Positions 32,486 through 41,279 of a stretch of 64,000 nucleotides of DNA are shown one piece after another; within the stretch, counting starts at the first letter, position 1; every line of letters begins with the position of its first letter. The notes beneath the pieces are model-generated. The model had not been told where the DNA came from and made no database searches. It was given only the letters and a program-made list of their open reading frames with translations. The position numbers and the translations under genes were made by a program. Origin of the DNA: Magnimaribacter mokuoloeensis (lineage in GTDB: Bacteria > Pseudomonadota > Gammaproteobacteria > Magnimaribacterales > Magnimaribacteraceae); NCBI GenBank assembly GCA_041860225.1, contig CP151794.1, positions 992,001 through 1,056,000 on the forward strand, given 5' to 3'.

Positions 32486-33469
32486 CTAAAAATTATTAGA
32501 TATTGTATATAGAGTAACTAGAAAAAAGACAGGCAAATAACCTACAGTGAAAACTTGAATAGTACCAACTTCACCTTTTTCAATAAGGAAAAATAAATAT
32601 AAAACAACTGCAAAACCAATGTACCTTGCGAATGATACATCAATTAGAAATCCAAATAAGTAAGTCAGAATCAATCCTACACATATGAATCCATAAACAT
32701 TTCTCAGAACTTTCTTGTTTGTAAAAATCATTAATATTCCGAGACATAGTATTAAAATATTATAGATAGCGCTGGAGGAAATGCTTGTTACATTAAATTT
32801 ATATTCATATGAGAATGCAACCAACGCAATGGAAGACACCACCAACAAAAACATAGGGACTAGGAATGAAGAACGAAATCCTGTCTTCCTAAAAATATAA
32901 TTAATTGCCTGATAGAGGATATAAAAAGCAACGATTGGAGCCATAGATAGATGCAGAAAACTTGAGAGTCCAAAAAAGAGATATTTCCAAAAACCTTTTA
33001 GGTATACAAGTGAGATCATTAATATTGTAAATGCAATTCCAGATCTTATAGTAGAGGCAAATAGATTCGATACAATGGGGGAAAAGAAAATCATGCAATA
33101 TAGGGGAAATAAATAAATCAAATATTTAGTTGATCTAATTCGCACTGCGTATATGGTAAAAAACACTGTTGACATCATGAAGGCCAGGAAGCTTAAAACA
33201 GATATGGGTTCAACTTCTAGATAACTAGCTAACAAAATCACTCCAGCACGAAATACCCCGTCACCTATTATGGAACGATTTTCCAAACCTGCAGTGGCAT
33301 TTTCATTAAAAAATTTTAGATAAGACCCGATATCACCACTACCAACAGAATAAAAATACTGAAGTGAAGCAACTATAAAAAAACCATAAGTTACCGCGAA
33401 CAAAAAACCGATAGTTTTATTAATGGAATTTGTTTTTATAGTATAAATATTCATGCTTAGAAAATTCAA
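32486..33469 (-). CDS. EpsG/Wzy-like polysaccharide polymerase
   Basis: This 327-residue protein has eight to ten likely membrane helices and the EpsG-family feel: an early loop with YFYSVGSGDIGSYLKFFNE, then FMMSTVFFTIYAVRI and SNLFASTIRSGIAFTILM. EpsG and Wzy proteins join repeat units into a chain in the periplasm. It is the only polymerase candidate in the window. Its start overlaps the stop of the upstream gene by four bases (an ATG at 33454 is a second possible start). Sequence similarity in this family is low, so the call rests largely on topology and place. Confidence 0.65.
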   Translation of the reverse strand: MNFLSMNIYTIKTNSINKTIGFLFAVTYGFFIVASLQYFYSVGSGDIGSYLKFFNENATAGLENRSIIGDGVFRAGVILLASYLEVEPISVLSFLAFMMSTVFFTIYAVRIRSTKYLIYLFPLYCMIFFSPIVSNLFASTIRSGIAFTILMISLVYLKGFWKYLFFGLSSFLHLSMAPIVAFYILYQAINYIFRKTGFRSSFLVPMFLLVVSSIALVAFSYEYKFNVTSISSSAIYNILILCLGILMIFTNKKVLRNVYGFICVGLILTYLFGFLIDVSFARYIGFAVVLYLFFLIEKGEVGTIQVFTVGYLPVFFLVTLYTISNNF

Positions 33470-35244
33470 GAACCTGTCACTACATCATTTTTTTGAAATT
33501 CAGAGAAGCAAGTAAGAAGGTGTTCTCCTATATCAAAGTTTGTATTTTCTTCATTCAATCCACAATAGCTTAGAGCATCATCTGAAATTTCTAATTTTTT
33601 ATTATCTAAAAAAAACTTCAAACTCTCTTCATTATTAACAAGCATTGTAGCCTTATAATTTATGAGATAGTCGTAATTACCATTCTTAAATCTATCAACA
33701 ATACCTGACTTTACACCCAAAAACAAAGCTTGGAGTATTGAAGAGGATGATGCAGTAAGGAATCCATTGCTCGAACTAACAGCTGCATTAAAGTCAAATG
33801 AATTAAAAATTTTAAATCTATCAGAAACAATCTTACTTTTTTGTCTTACGTCTCCAATTAAGATTACATTGGAAGGGCTACCAGAATCAAGAAAAGCATA
33901 ATCAGTGACCTTTCCATCATCCTGGGTATGAGTTTTTATAACTAGAATCAAATTCTTTACGCTAGACATATAACTCATAAGAAATTTTTCTGTCATATAT
34001 CTTTGATTCTCCTCCTTTACTGGATCCGATGCATAAAAAATTACTTTATTATGTTTTTCAATTTCAAGTAAATTATGCAGATATCTTTCTTGTTTATTAG
34101 TAAAGTTTTTAAGACGATACTTAATTAAAGAGCTGCTGCCTTTATAAGTGACAACTCCTCTGTTGCCCAAAGCTAAATTAAGTGATTCTGTATGTTGTGA
34201 TTTAGATGAACAAATAGCTGAATCACAGTAGAAAATCTCTTCAAACACATCGCCGATTATAAAAGTACCTCTTTTTTTGGCCTTGATAGCCAAGAAATTA
34301 TCTATGACGTTTGTTTGTTGTCTGTTGATAAGTATATCTATCTTGTTCTTATAGATTGAGTTAACGACATCAATGCTGGTGTTAAGATTCGAATGGCCAG
34401 AAAAAATTAAAAGGATATCTGCAATGTAGCTTTCTGCTGTCCTACAAAGATTTTTTATATGAAAAAGCCCTCGTAAGAGCCCTAAAGATCTTTTAACTTT
34501 TATAGTGTTATAGTTCTCAGGAACGTATTTTAAAGGGCCATGACTATATAAAATGATATTGAATTTATCTCCTAATTCCTCGACATATGTTGAAAAAAAA
34601 TCTTCTGGTCTTCTTCTTGGCATTGAAACAAGAACCGTAGGAATATCAGAATCTAAATGTTTGAGATAATATTCTTTAGGAAGAGCGCTTGGTGTAATCA
34701 ACATCTTTATCATGGCAGCAAGTCTCATAACAAAAGAGTTTATTGTGATGCAGAGCGTTAACTGACCACTAGATTTCCAGAGGATATTATTTGGCTTGTA
34801 TTCCAAAAATAGGAAGGCTTCCTTCAAAATTGAGATTGTTTGTTTATCAGTGATGATTTCAATCTCCTTTTTATCCTCGATCGTTAAGTTTTTAATTCTA
34901 TAAGCACACTTTAAAATACCTGCTAACTTCAACTTAACTTGTCTTGTATATAATTGATACAGTTCTAGATTCTTGATTGACAATGTATTGCAATCTAAAG
35001 AATTCTCTAGATATTTATAAAATTTGATGCTCATAGCATCAATGTGATGTTGATGTAACCCGGTAGACATTCCGCTAATATTTCTTGGATCACGTATGAA
35101 AATATTTTCTTGATCTAACCTATATAAAATTAATTGATTAGGACTAGATCCTTTCCCATCTAAAATCTTCTTTATAATCGACACATAAACCTTTCTCAGA
35201 GGGTTTACTATGAACACAGAGTCAAAAGATAAAATTTTATTCAT
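33466..35244 (-). CDS. Unrecognised large protein of the glycan locus, GT-B-like C-terminus
   Basis: I do not recognise this 592-residue protein as a whole. The first 230 residues are basic and mixed, and no transmembrane helix is obvious apart from short hydrophobic stretches. The second half has alternating strands and helices, KVIFYASDPVKEENQRYM, KNLILVIKTHTQDDGK and a late SSNGFLTASSSSILQALFLGVK. This last pattern resembles the end of capsule glycosyltransferases of the CDP-glycerol-transferase-like or GT-B type, in which serine/threonine residues hold a phosphate. It overlaps the polymerase gene by four bases. A transferase role in building this polysaccharide is likely but not shown. 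Confidence 0.5.
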   Translation of the reverse strand: MNKILSFDSVFIVNPLRKVYVSIIKKILDGKGSSPNQLILYRLDQENIFIRDPRNISGMSTGLHQHHIDAMSIKFYKYLENSLDCNTLSIKNLELYQLYTRQVKLKLAGILKCAYRIKNLTIEDKKEIEIITDKQTISILKEAFLFLEYKPNNILWKSSGQLTLCITINSFVMRLAAMIKMLITPSALPKEYYLKHLDSDIPTVLVSMPRRRPEDFFSTYVEELGDKFNIILYSHGPLKYVPENYNTIKVKRSLGLLRGLFHIKNLCRTAESYIADILLIFSGHSNLNTSIDVVNSIYKNKIDILINRQQTNVIDNFLAIKAKKRGTFIIGDVFEEIFYCDSAICSSKSQHTESLNLALGNRGVVTYKGSSSLIKYRLKNFTNKQERYLHNLLEIEKHNKVIFYASDPVKEENQRYMTEKFLMSYMSSVKNLILVIKTHTQDDGKVTDYAFLDSGSPSNVILIGDVRQKSKIVSDRFKIFNSFDFNAAVSSSNGFLTASSSSILQALFLGVKSGIVDRFKNGNYDYLINYKATMLVNNEESLKFFLDNKKLEISDDALSYCGLNEENTNFDIGEHLLTCFSEFQKNDVVTGS

Positions 35245-35329
35245 ATAGTTTGATCTTATAGAGAAGATTTCATCTAGGTTATAACCTGAAAATTTTTTTA
35301 TTTGGAATTAATATAAATTACTTTCACAT

Positions 35330-37258
35330 CTAGCAACCAATCTCCGCCCTAACAATTATCTTATGCTTAATGATCTGAGGCTCAGGCGATACTTTAAAAG
35401 TTTCATCAAGCTCTTGCGCAGAATATATTAGTCGCAGCAAAAAAGGTCCATTTTTTTGAGGTAGATATTGAAGATGAGGAGTTAATGCTGCTTCAGAGGG
35501 CTCATGTTTAAAGAGAATAGAATGCTTAGCATCGCCTATACGAATTTCTCCATCAGTAACTCCTAATCCATGTTTTGTTGATACAAGCTGATTTAAATTT
35601 TGTGTATGGTCAATGGTATTGTTACCAAACTCAAAACGTTCCAATTTATTGCCACCAAGTGATGTTTCAAAATAAAAACTACTTTGATCCCAAATACCAG
35701 GCAAAATTGTAAAATGGCTGCTACGAATTAGCGACTTACTACGATTAGAAATTTCAATTAGTTGCTCAACTGAGAACTCGCTTTTTGTCATATTAATTGA
35801 GTATTTCTTTTTAAAAAAATGATCAGGCCTGTTTAATTGCATTTCAGCGACTATATAATCTCCGTTTTCGTGATTTATCGAAGGTTCGATATCAGCTAGA
35901 TCAGTAATTTTATGCTCACCTTGAGGCTCTATAACTGAGTGACAGGAGTAGTAGTCCGCTGCGAGACTTATATCTTCAAAAGAACCATGCGGTATAGTGC
36001 CTAGCAATGGGCTTCCATTTACCGACCATTCTTTTAAGGTTAATCCTTTTTTTAAATCAAGCTTTAAAGTTTGATTTGGGGTTTTGAGCTCAGTAAAACG
36101 TTTTTTATTAGGGTTCGAAAATATTTTCTCTGTGGGCAAATTTGAATTCTCAATGCTCTTTGCACTTTTTTTTAGCCACTTCAATTCTAATTCTTCCATT
36201 TTTCTTTGTGCGTCTAACCATCGGTTTTCTTCTATATGTGTTCTTAAATCGCTTGACCATAAAAAACATAGGTTTTTCCAATCATCAAAATTAGGTTTTC
36301 CGTCTTTGAATGCATTCGCTAAACGATAACACTTTGTATTCAAAGAAAAATCATCTCTGCCAGTAAGAGCCCATCTATTGATATTATATTTATCCTGCTT
36401 TTTGACCGTAATTGGTTGCCAATAACTTTCAAGTTGCAAAAGATTTGGCCCATTCTTTTTAAAGTCTTCAATGATATTAGATGGCAATGTCAAACCATCT
36501 GTTTCTGATTGAATAGATTCAAGTAATTTTCTAATTCTTGGCCATTCACCTTCTCGATTACCTTCGTTTCCGTATCGACGAGGTCTAAAATCAAAAACTT
36601 CTGCATCACTTGAATATAGGCATAAGACACCCTCTTGATCATTATATTGAGATAGCTTGGCCATATATTCATCCAACTCTATTTCACCATGAACATAACG
36701 TTGAAATGTTTGAGTGAGAATTGTATCTCCCCAAACTAAATCTGTTTCATCACTCTGTCCTAAATCTATTTTTTGAGGATAATATCTAAAAGATGAATCC
36801 CATTCAGGATGAGCTTTATAAGGATTATTCCACTCCATGACTAATCCCTTATAGCCAACTTCTGTAAAGCTCCTTGAGCTACTTGCACTAAAAGCCATCT
36901 CATTTACAATCGCGATCTTTGGTCTCAAACCTAGCATTTCTTCATAAGACTGCATTCCTATCTCTTGATTTTTAAGATTAACTTCCCAAGGAATCAGGGG
37001 TTGTATCATTTGTGAATATCCATTACCGATAAACTCACAGTTGGGTTTTTCAACAAGCCTTTGTAAACGATCAAGTTGATCTGGTCTCAATTTTGCCAAC
37101 TTTTCCAGACTTAATCCTGACATCTGAATGGAAAATGTGAAACCGTCTTCCCCTAATTTTAGTAGGGGTTCCATGCAGCGATCCAAAACTACTACCCTTT
37201 CTTCTGCACTTAGAGCAGAAAACATCAGATTCATGCAAAATATGAAATGGTACTTCAT
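35330..37258 (-). CDS. GH57-like glycoside hydrolase/transferase
   Basis: This 642-residue protein opens with YHFIFCMNLMFSAL-like strand and a beta/alpha-barrel region (about residues 1-280). IVNEMAFSAS is a good place for the nucleophile glutamate and LYSSDAEVFDFRPRRYG for the acid/base aspartate of family GH57. The middle is helical and the C-terminal half is rich in beta strands, as in GH57 and GH38-type proteins. No signal peptide is clear, so it probably works in the cytoplasm, where it might trim or remodel an activated or lipid-linked glycan. The family is mostly alpha-amylase or branching-like, and the substrate is unknown. Confidence 0.6.
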   Translation of the reverse strand: MKYHFIFCMNLMFSALSAEERVVVLDRCMEPLLKLGEDGFTFSIQMSGLSLEKLAKLRPDQLDRLQRLVEKPNCEFIGNGYSQMIQPLIPWEVNLKNQEIGMQSYEEMLGLRPKIAIVNEMAFSASSSRSFTEVGYKGLVMEWNNPYKAHPEWDSSFRYYPQKIDLGQSDETDLVWGDTILTQTFQRYVHGEIELDEYMAKLSQYNDQEGVLCLYSSDAEVFDFRPRRYGNEGNREGEWPRIRKLLESIQSETDGLTLPSNIIEDFKKNGPNLLQLESYWQPITVKKQDKYNINRWALTGRDDFSLNTKCYRLANAFKDGKPNFDDWKNLCFLWSSDLRTHIEENRWLDAQRKMEELELKWLKKSAKSIENSNLPTEKIFSNPNKKRFTELKTPNQTLKLDLKKGLTLKEWSVNGSPLLGTIPHGSFEDISLAADYYSCHSVIEPQGEHKITDLADIEPSINHENGDYIVAEMQLNRPDHFFKKKYSINMTKSEFSVEQLIEISNRSKSLIRSSHFTILPGIWDQSSFYFETSLGGNKLERFEFGNNTIDHTQNLNQLVSTKHGLGVTDGEIRIGDAKHSILFKHEPSEAALTPHLQYLPQKNGPFLLRLIYSAQELDETFKVSPEPQIIKHKIIVRAEIGC

Positions 37259-37381
37259 GACATTTTTTTCTACAGAACATTACAGTTACGAGAACTGCCG
37301 TTAATTGTCGAAAAGAGGTAGTTAATTTTTTGCCTATCGAGTGACGTAGAAGCTGGGCTTATAGTTAAAATAGACATGATT

Positions 37382-38596
37382 TTATTTATAAAATAATTTA
37401 ATTTTAGACAAAGCATCGTCCGCATTTTTTCTTGCTTTAAGCGCATCAGAACCAGTTGCTGCCACATAAAGAATTCTATTACTGTTATCTGGAGAATCAA
37501 GAATTATGGGAAATTTTAAATCTTTAAGGACCACAACTTCTAGAACACCTTTTGAATTTTTTGCTTCATCGATTCCATCGATACCTTTTAATGTTCCTGG
37601 CTCATGCAATAGAATTCTGTGAGAAACTGGCTTAGATTTAGAAAACTCAACTGGCAATGGCTTAAAAACAAAATCTTGATCTAACACCCACTTAATGTGT
37701 AAAGACACCATATCAGTACCGTATATTCTCTCTGATATTAAAGGTGCTAATGGTGCAGACCTTGAAGCAACTTCTAATATGCTAGGACCTGAATTAGTAT
37801 ATAAAACATCTCCTTTAACAGGACCCTCTTCTATACCGAGAGCTGAACAGGCACCTTCAAAGACTTTTTTGACTTCATTAAGATTCGTATCATCATATAG
37901 TGGATCCGATATACTTCCGTGTTCTATGATTTTTCCATTGGATATACTTTCGATATCTCTAACAGCGAAGCAGTAATAATAAAAGTCTCCACTATGGATA
38001 AATGCTTCTATTGATATCTCATGTCCTTCAAGAAATTCTTCAACTAGATACTCTGAACTTTCATAGCTCGCAAAGTCTTTAGCAGCGGCGGCAACATCTT
38101 CTTTTGAAGATATAATCCTGACCCCTCTTGACCCTGAACCCTCTTGTTCCTTTATGACATAGGGATAGTCTAGACTAACGGAATAAATACTATCAACTAT
38201 CTCAAACTGCGGAGATGGAATCCCAAATTCTTTAAATTTTTTTGCACGAACTATTTTATTAGTAGCATTTATTGCAGTATTTATATCAATAGACTTAGTA
38301 TTGAAGTGTTTCGAAATACTTGCTCCCAATATAGCTAACTCTACTCCTGCCACCAATACACCTGCAATTCCTTCTTGCTGACAATTCTGCTCAATAGCTT
38401 CTATAACTTTGTAGGCATTAGAGGTGTCGATGTCTAAGAAAAGATCTGCATAAGCCTTGGCAATTGCATCTTTATTTTGATCTATAACAACTGTCGAAAT
38501 TTTGTTTTCTTTACAATACTCGATGTAGGGAAGCTGATGAATGCCACCCCCTAAAATTACAAGGGGTTGCTTTATCAGGCTTGGATTTTCTGTCAT
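37382..38596 (-). CDS. ATP-grasp family protein (first of three in the locus)
   Basis: This 404-residue protein has an ATP-grasp plan: an N-terminal pre-ATP-grasp Rossmann-like domain (LVILGGGIHQLPYIEYCKEN), ATP-binding strands FIVKEQEG-type (YPYVIKEQEGSGSRGVRII), YLVEEFLEGHEISIEAFI and the metal-binding end SILEVASRSAP. Such enzymes join a carboxylate to an amine or thiol with ATP, via an acyl phosphate. In this locus it may attach an amino acid or a small acid to a sugar amino group. Two similar genes lie at 44490-45368 and 46247-47344. A 123-base gap separates it from the GH57-like gene. Confidence 0.82.
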   Translation of the reverse strand: MTENPSLIKQPLVILGGGIHQLPYIEYCKENKISTVVIDQNKDAIAKAYADLFLDIDTSNAYKVIEAIEQNCQQEGIAGVLVAGVELAILGASISKHFNTKSIDINTAINATNKIVRAKKFKEFGIPSPQFEIVDSIYSVSLDYPYVIKEQEGSGSRGVRIISSKEDVAAAAKDFASYESSEYLVEEFLEGHEISIEAFIHSGDFYYYCFAVRDIESISNGKIIEHGSISDPLYDDTNLNEVKKVFEGACSALGIEEGPVKGDVLYTNSGPSILEVASRSAPLAPLISERIYGTDMVSLHIKWVLDQDFVFKPLPVEFSKSKPVSHRILLHEPGTLKGIDGIDEAKNSKGVLEVVVLKDLKFPIILDSPDNSNRILYVAATGSDALKARKNADDALSKIKLFYK

Positions 38597-38612
38597 TTAA
38601 AGGCTTCTATTA

Positions 38613-38713
38613 AATATTTTTGAGGCTATGGCTAAAGATTAAACATTTAGCATAGATTTTCCATAACGAAGATTGTATTTCTTTAATCTAAAAAATACAG
38701 CTCTCAAAATATT
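38613..38713 (-). other. Inverted-repeat cluster between SDR and ATP-grasp genes
   Basis: AATATTTTTGAG (38613-38624) can pair with CTCAAAATATT (38703-38713), leaving one extra T. Inside, GCTAAA (38631-38636) pairs with TTTAGC (38646-38651), and TGTATTT (38674-38680) with AAATACA (38693-38699). AGATTAAA (38636-38643) can instead pair with TTTAATCT (38682-38689), so two folds compete. The 153-base gap has no gene. The region is very AT-rich, so some pairing may be by chance. Confidence 0.4.
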
Positions 38714-38749
38714 TCATATGTAGTAATTTTTATTTTCTATAAAAAAACT

Positions 38750-39475
38750 CTACGTCCTTAGCATCCCACCATTAACATTAATTGTTTGTCCTGTAATGTA
38801 GCCAGATGCGTCGGAAGCAAGAAAAGATACAACTTCAGCAACTTCCTCAACTAGACCAAATCTCCCAACAGGAATGTCTTGAGTTAATATTTGTTTATCT
38901 TCATTTTTGATCCAGGAAGTCATCTCTGTTTCTATGATACCCGGCGAAATTGAGTTTGATGTAATTCCTTTTCCGCTATAAAGTCTGGCAAGAGACATTG
39001 AAAGGCCTGTGAGGCCAGCTTTTGATGAAGCATAATGCACTTGATTTATACCCCCCCACTGGCCTCCAATAGAAGTTATATTAATTATTCTTCCCCAATT
39101 ACGTTTCAGCATTGAAGGGATGACTTCTTGTGAGCATATAAAAGCACCTCGCAAATTAATATTTATCATTTGATTCCAATCTTCATCAGTAATCTCAAGA
39201 AAATCTTTCGATTGAGAAATACCTGCATTATTTATCAAAATATCAATATGTTTAATTTTAGCTACAACCTCTTGGATTGAGGATCTGCTTGATATATCAC
39301 AATGCATTGCAACAGCCTCTCCATTCAAGCTATCTATATTTTTGACCATATCATTGGCTTTAGTCTTTTGACTCATGAATCCAATAACAACTTTATAGTC
39401 TTGGTCGATAAGCTTCTCAACTATAGCTTTTCCAATACCTTGTGTTCCGCCTGTAATAAATGCAGTTCTTTTCAT
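38750..39475 (-). CDS. Short-chain dehydrogenase/reductase (FabG-like)
   Basis: This 241-residue SDR has the NAD(P)-binding motif TGGTQGIGKAI (residues 8-18), the NAG motif ILINNAGIS, the catalytic YASSKAG and ends ITGQTINVNGGMLRT, which is the family's normal C-terminus. It reduces a keto group or oxidises a hydroxyl group, using NAD(P)H. With the ThDP enzyme 15 bases upstream and an aminotransferase beyond it, it probably takes part in making one uncommon acid or sugar. Fatty acid synthesis is possible but less likely in this context. Confidence 0.88.
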   Translation of the reverse strand: MKRTAFITGGTQGIGKAIVEKLIDQDYKVVIGFMSQKTKANDMVKNIDSLNGEAVAMHCDISSRSSIQEVVAKIKHIDILINNAGISQSKDFLEITDEDWNQMININLRGAFICSQEVIPSMLKRNWGRIINITSIGGQWGGINQVHYASSKAGLTGLSMSLARLYSGKGITSNSISPGIIETEMTSWIKNEDKQILTQDIPVGRFGLVEEVAEVVSFLASDASGYITGQTINVNGGMLRT

Positions 39476-39490
39476 AAGTAATTAATTCTT

Positions 39491-41215
39491 TTAAATTACG
39501 GAGTTAGCACTCATCCGAATAGATTCATCTATGGGAACTATCAAGATATCATGTTTATCACTATCAAAAAAAGATTTCATATCAACTTCTAATTCTCCTG
39601 TAGCCTCCATAACTCTTACATCTGATGCGATCAAAACTTCTTTCAAAGGAAAATAATTTAACCCTGTATCAATATTTACAGGATTCCCAGTTTGTTGGAA
39701 TTTTAAACTATGGTCTACAATAGTTTGATAACCTTTGTTATCCCATAAAATGACTTTTACCTTCCCTATCATGGCTCTTAGACTTGGAAAGGATGAAAGA
39801 GCTGTCCTTATTCCACCATCTCCGATAACACAAATCGAAGGTCTTTCATTTTCCTCAAGTGCAGCTCCAAGTGCTGCAGGTAAAGAATATCCCATCGGGG
39901 AATTTGCCCAAGAAGAAAATAATTTCTCTCCCCTATTTCTTTTGAGCCCTAAAGCAAGCGCTACAGCATTCTGACCAACATCCACAAAGACATCTGAATT
40001 ATCGGGCAACGTATTATTAAGTGAATTGATTAAGCCATCTACACTATAAGTATTTTCAGTTTTGGAGTCTTTATTTTTTGAAGATGATTCTGCGGAAAAC
40101 ATTCCCTCTGGTAATATATTATCTTCGATATGTAATATTTTAGGAGTAGAGTCAGTATCTGACATCTTTGACTCTACATACTTACAAAAATCATAAAGCA
40201 GTCCTAAATATATCTTCTCTAAGGGTCCAATTTTATGATTGATAAATTCACCAGGGTCCACAGTTAAAGCCCATTTGCGGACTGATTGAAACTTTAGACT
40301 GCTAGATTCTGACAGCACCGGTAGAGCACGGTGAGGAATACGAGCTCCGAGAATAAATAAATCTGATGCCTCCAAAAGAGCTTTATTAGCTTTGGGATGT
40401 CCGAAAGGTCCGATCATTCCTTCGTATAAGGAATTTTCTTGTTGTATAGAGTTAATCCCAGCATAAGTTGATATTATTTTTATATTCAATTTGCTGACAG
40501 TTTTCTCAAATAAACCTTTTGGTAGCCATTGCGCTCCACCTCCTACTAAAATAACTGGATTCTTGGATTCATTCATCTGATTAAAGAGGCTTTCAAAATC
40601 CTTATTGTTTGAATCGAGGTTTTTATCAGGTAGAAGTCCTGTGCTTAGTGATTCTTCAAACGAAGGAAGGTTTTGTTGCTGAGCTTCAATATTCTCTACA
40701 GTCTCCATTTGAGCATCCATTGTAATATCCAATACAGCTGGCCCTGGTCTACCGGACATCATGGCCTTGAAGGCCTCTCTTATAGATGGAATGATCTGAG
40801 AAGAATGATCTACTGTTCTCGAGTATTTTGTAAATTGTCCTGATGACTTTATAAAATCTACTTCCTGAAAACCTCGTTGTAGATAGAGTTCAAAATTTGT
40901 TTTCTCAAAAGATTTAACCTGTCCAGAAATAAAAAGTACCGGTATTGAATCAAACCAAGATCCCGCCATGCCGCTTATAGTGTTGGTGGCTCCAGGACCA
41001 GAGGTTACCATGACGGCGGTTGGCATTGAATTAGCTCTAACATATCCTTCTGCTGCGTATGCAGCATCTAATTCATGATCATATGGAATAACTTTTATTC
41101 CACGCTTTTGTGCAGAATCTATAATTGCAGCTATAGCTCCTCCCGTAAAAACAAACACGGTTCTAACACCATGTGCGTAAAGTTCATCTGCAAGATAATC
41201 AGCTCCTGTTTTCAT
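39491..41215 (-). CDS. ThDP-dependent enzyme, acetolactate-synthase-like
   Basis: This 574-residue protein has all three domains of the ThDP family. The pyrimidine-binding domain carries the proton-relay Glu48 in DHELDAAYAAEGYVR, then SGPGATNTISG. A central Rossmann domain (NPVILVGGGAQWLP) follows, and then the pyrophosphate domain with GDGGIRTALSSF and WDNKGYQT, the ThDP/metal motif. Acetolactate-synthase-like enzymes decarboxylate pyruvate or a 2-oxo acid and add it to an acceptor. In Yersinia a related enzyme, YerE, adds a two-carbon unit to a 4-keto sugar. This one lies in a glycan locus with an SDR and an aminotransferase, so it may build a branched sugar. Confidence 0.82.
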   Translation of the reverse strand: MKTGADYLADELYAHGVRTVFVFTGGAIAAIIDSAQKRGIKVIPYDHELDAAYAAEGYVRANSMPTAVMVTSGPGATNTISGMAGSWFDSIPVLFISGQVKSFEKTNFELYLQRGFQEVDFIKSSGQFTKYSRTVDHSSQIIPSIREAFKAMMSGRPGPAVLDITMDAQMETVENIEAQQQNLPSFEESLSTGLLPDKNLDSNNKDFESLFNQMNESKNPVILVGGGAQWLPKGLFEKTVSKLNIKIISTYAGINSIQQENSLYEGMIGPFGHPKANKALLEASDLFILGARIPHRALPVLSESSSLKFQSVRKWALTVDPGEFINHKIGPLEKIYLGLLYDFCKYVESKMSDTDSTPKILHIEDNILPEGMFSAESSSKNKDSKTENTYSVDGLINSLNNTLPDNSDVFVDVGQNAVALALGLKRNRGEKLFSSWANSPMGYSLPAALGAALEENERPSICVIGDGGIRTALSSFPSLRAMIGKVKVILWDNKGYQTIVDHSLKFQQTGNPVNIDTGLNYFPLKEVLIASDVRVMEATGELEVDMKSFFDSDKHDILIVPIDESIRMSANSVI

Positions 41216-41279
41216 ATTGATAATAAATACTCCAATTAAATTCTATAAAAATTACTCATACTATTTAAAATTAACAACT

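Noticed and set aside
35277..35286. GGTTATAACC palindrome upstream of the 33466-35244 gene as an operator
   Set aside because: A single ten-base palindrome in AT-rich intergenic DNA, with no second copy noticed and no regulator to link to it.
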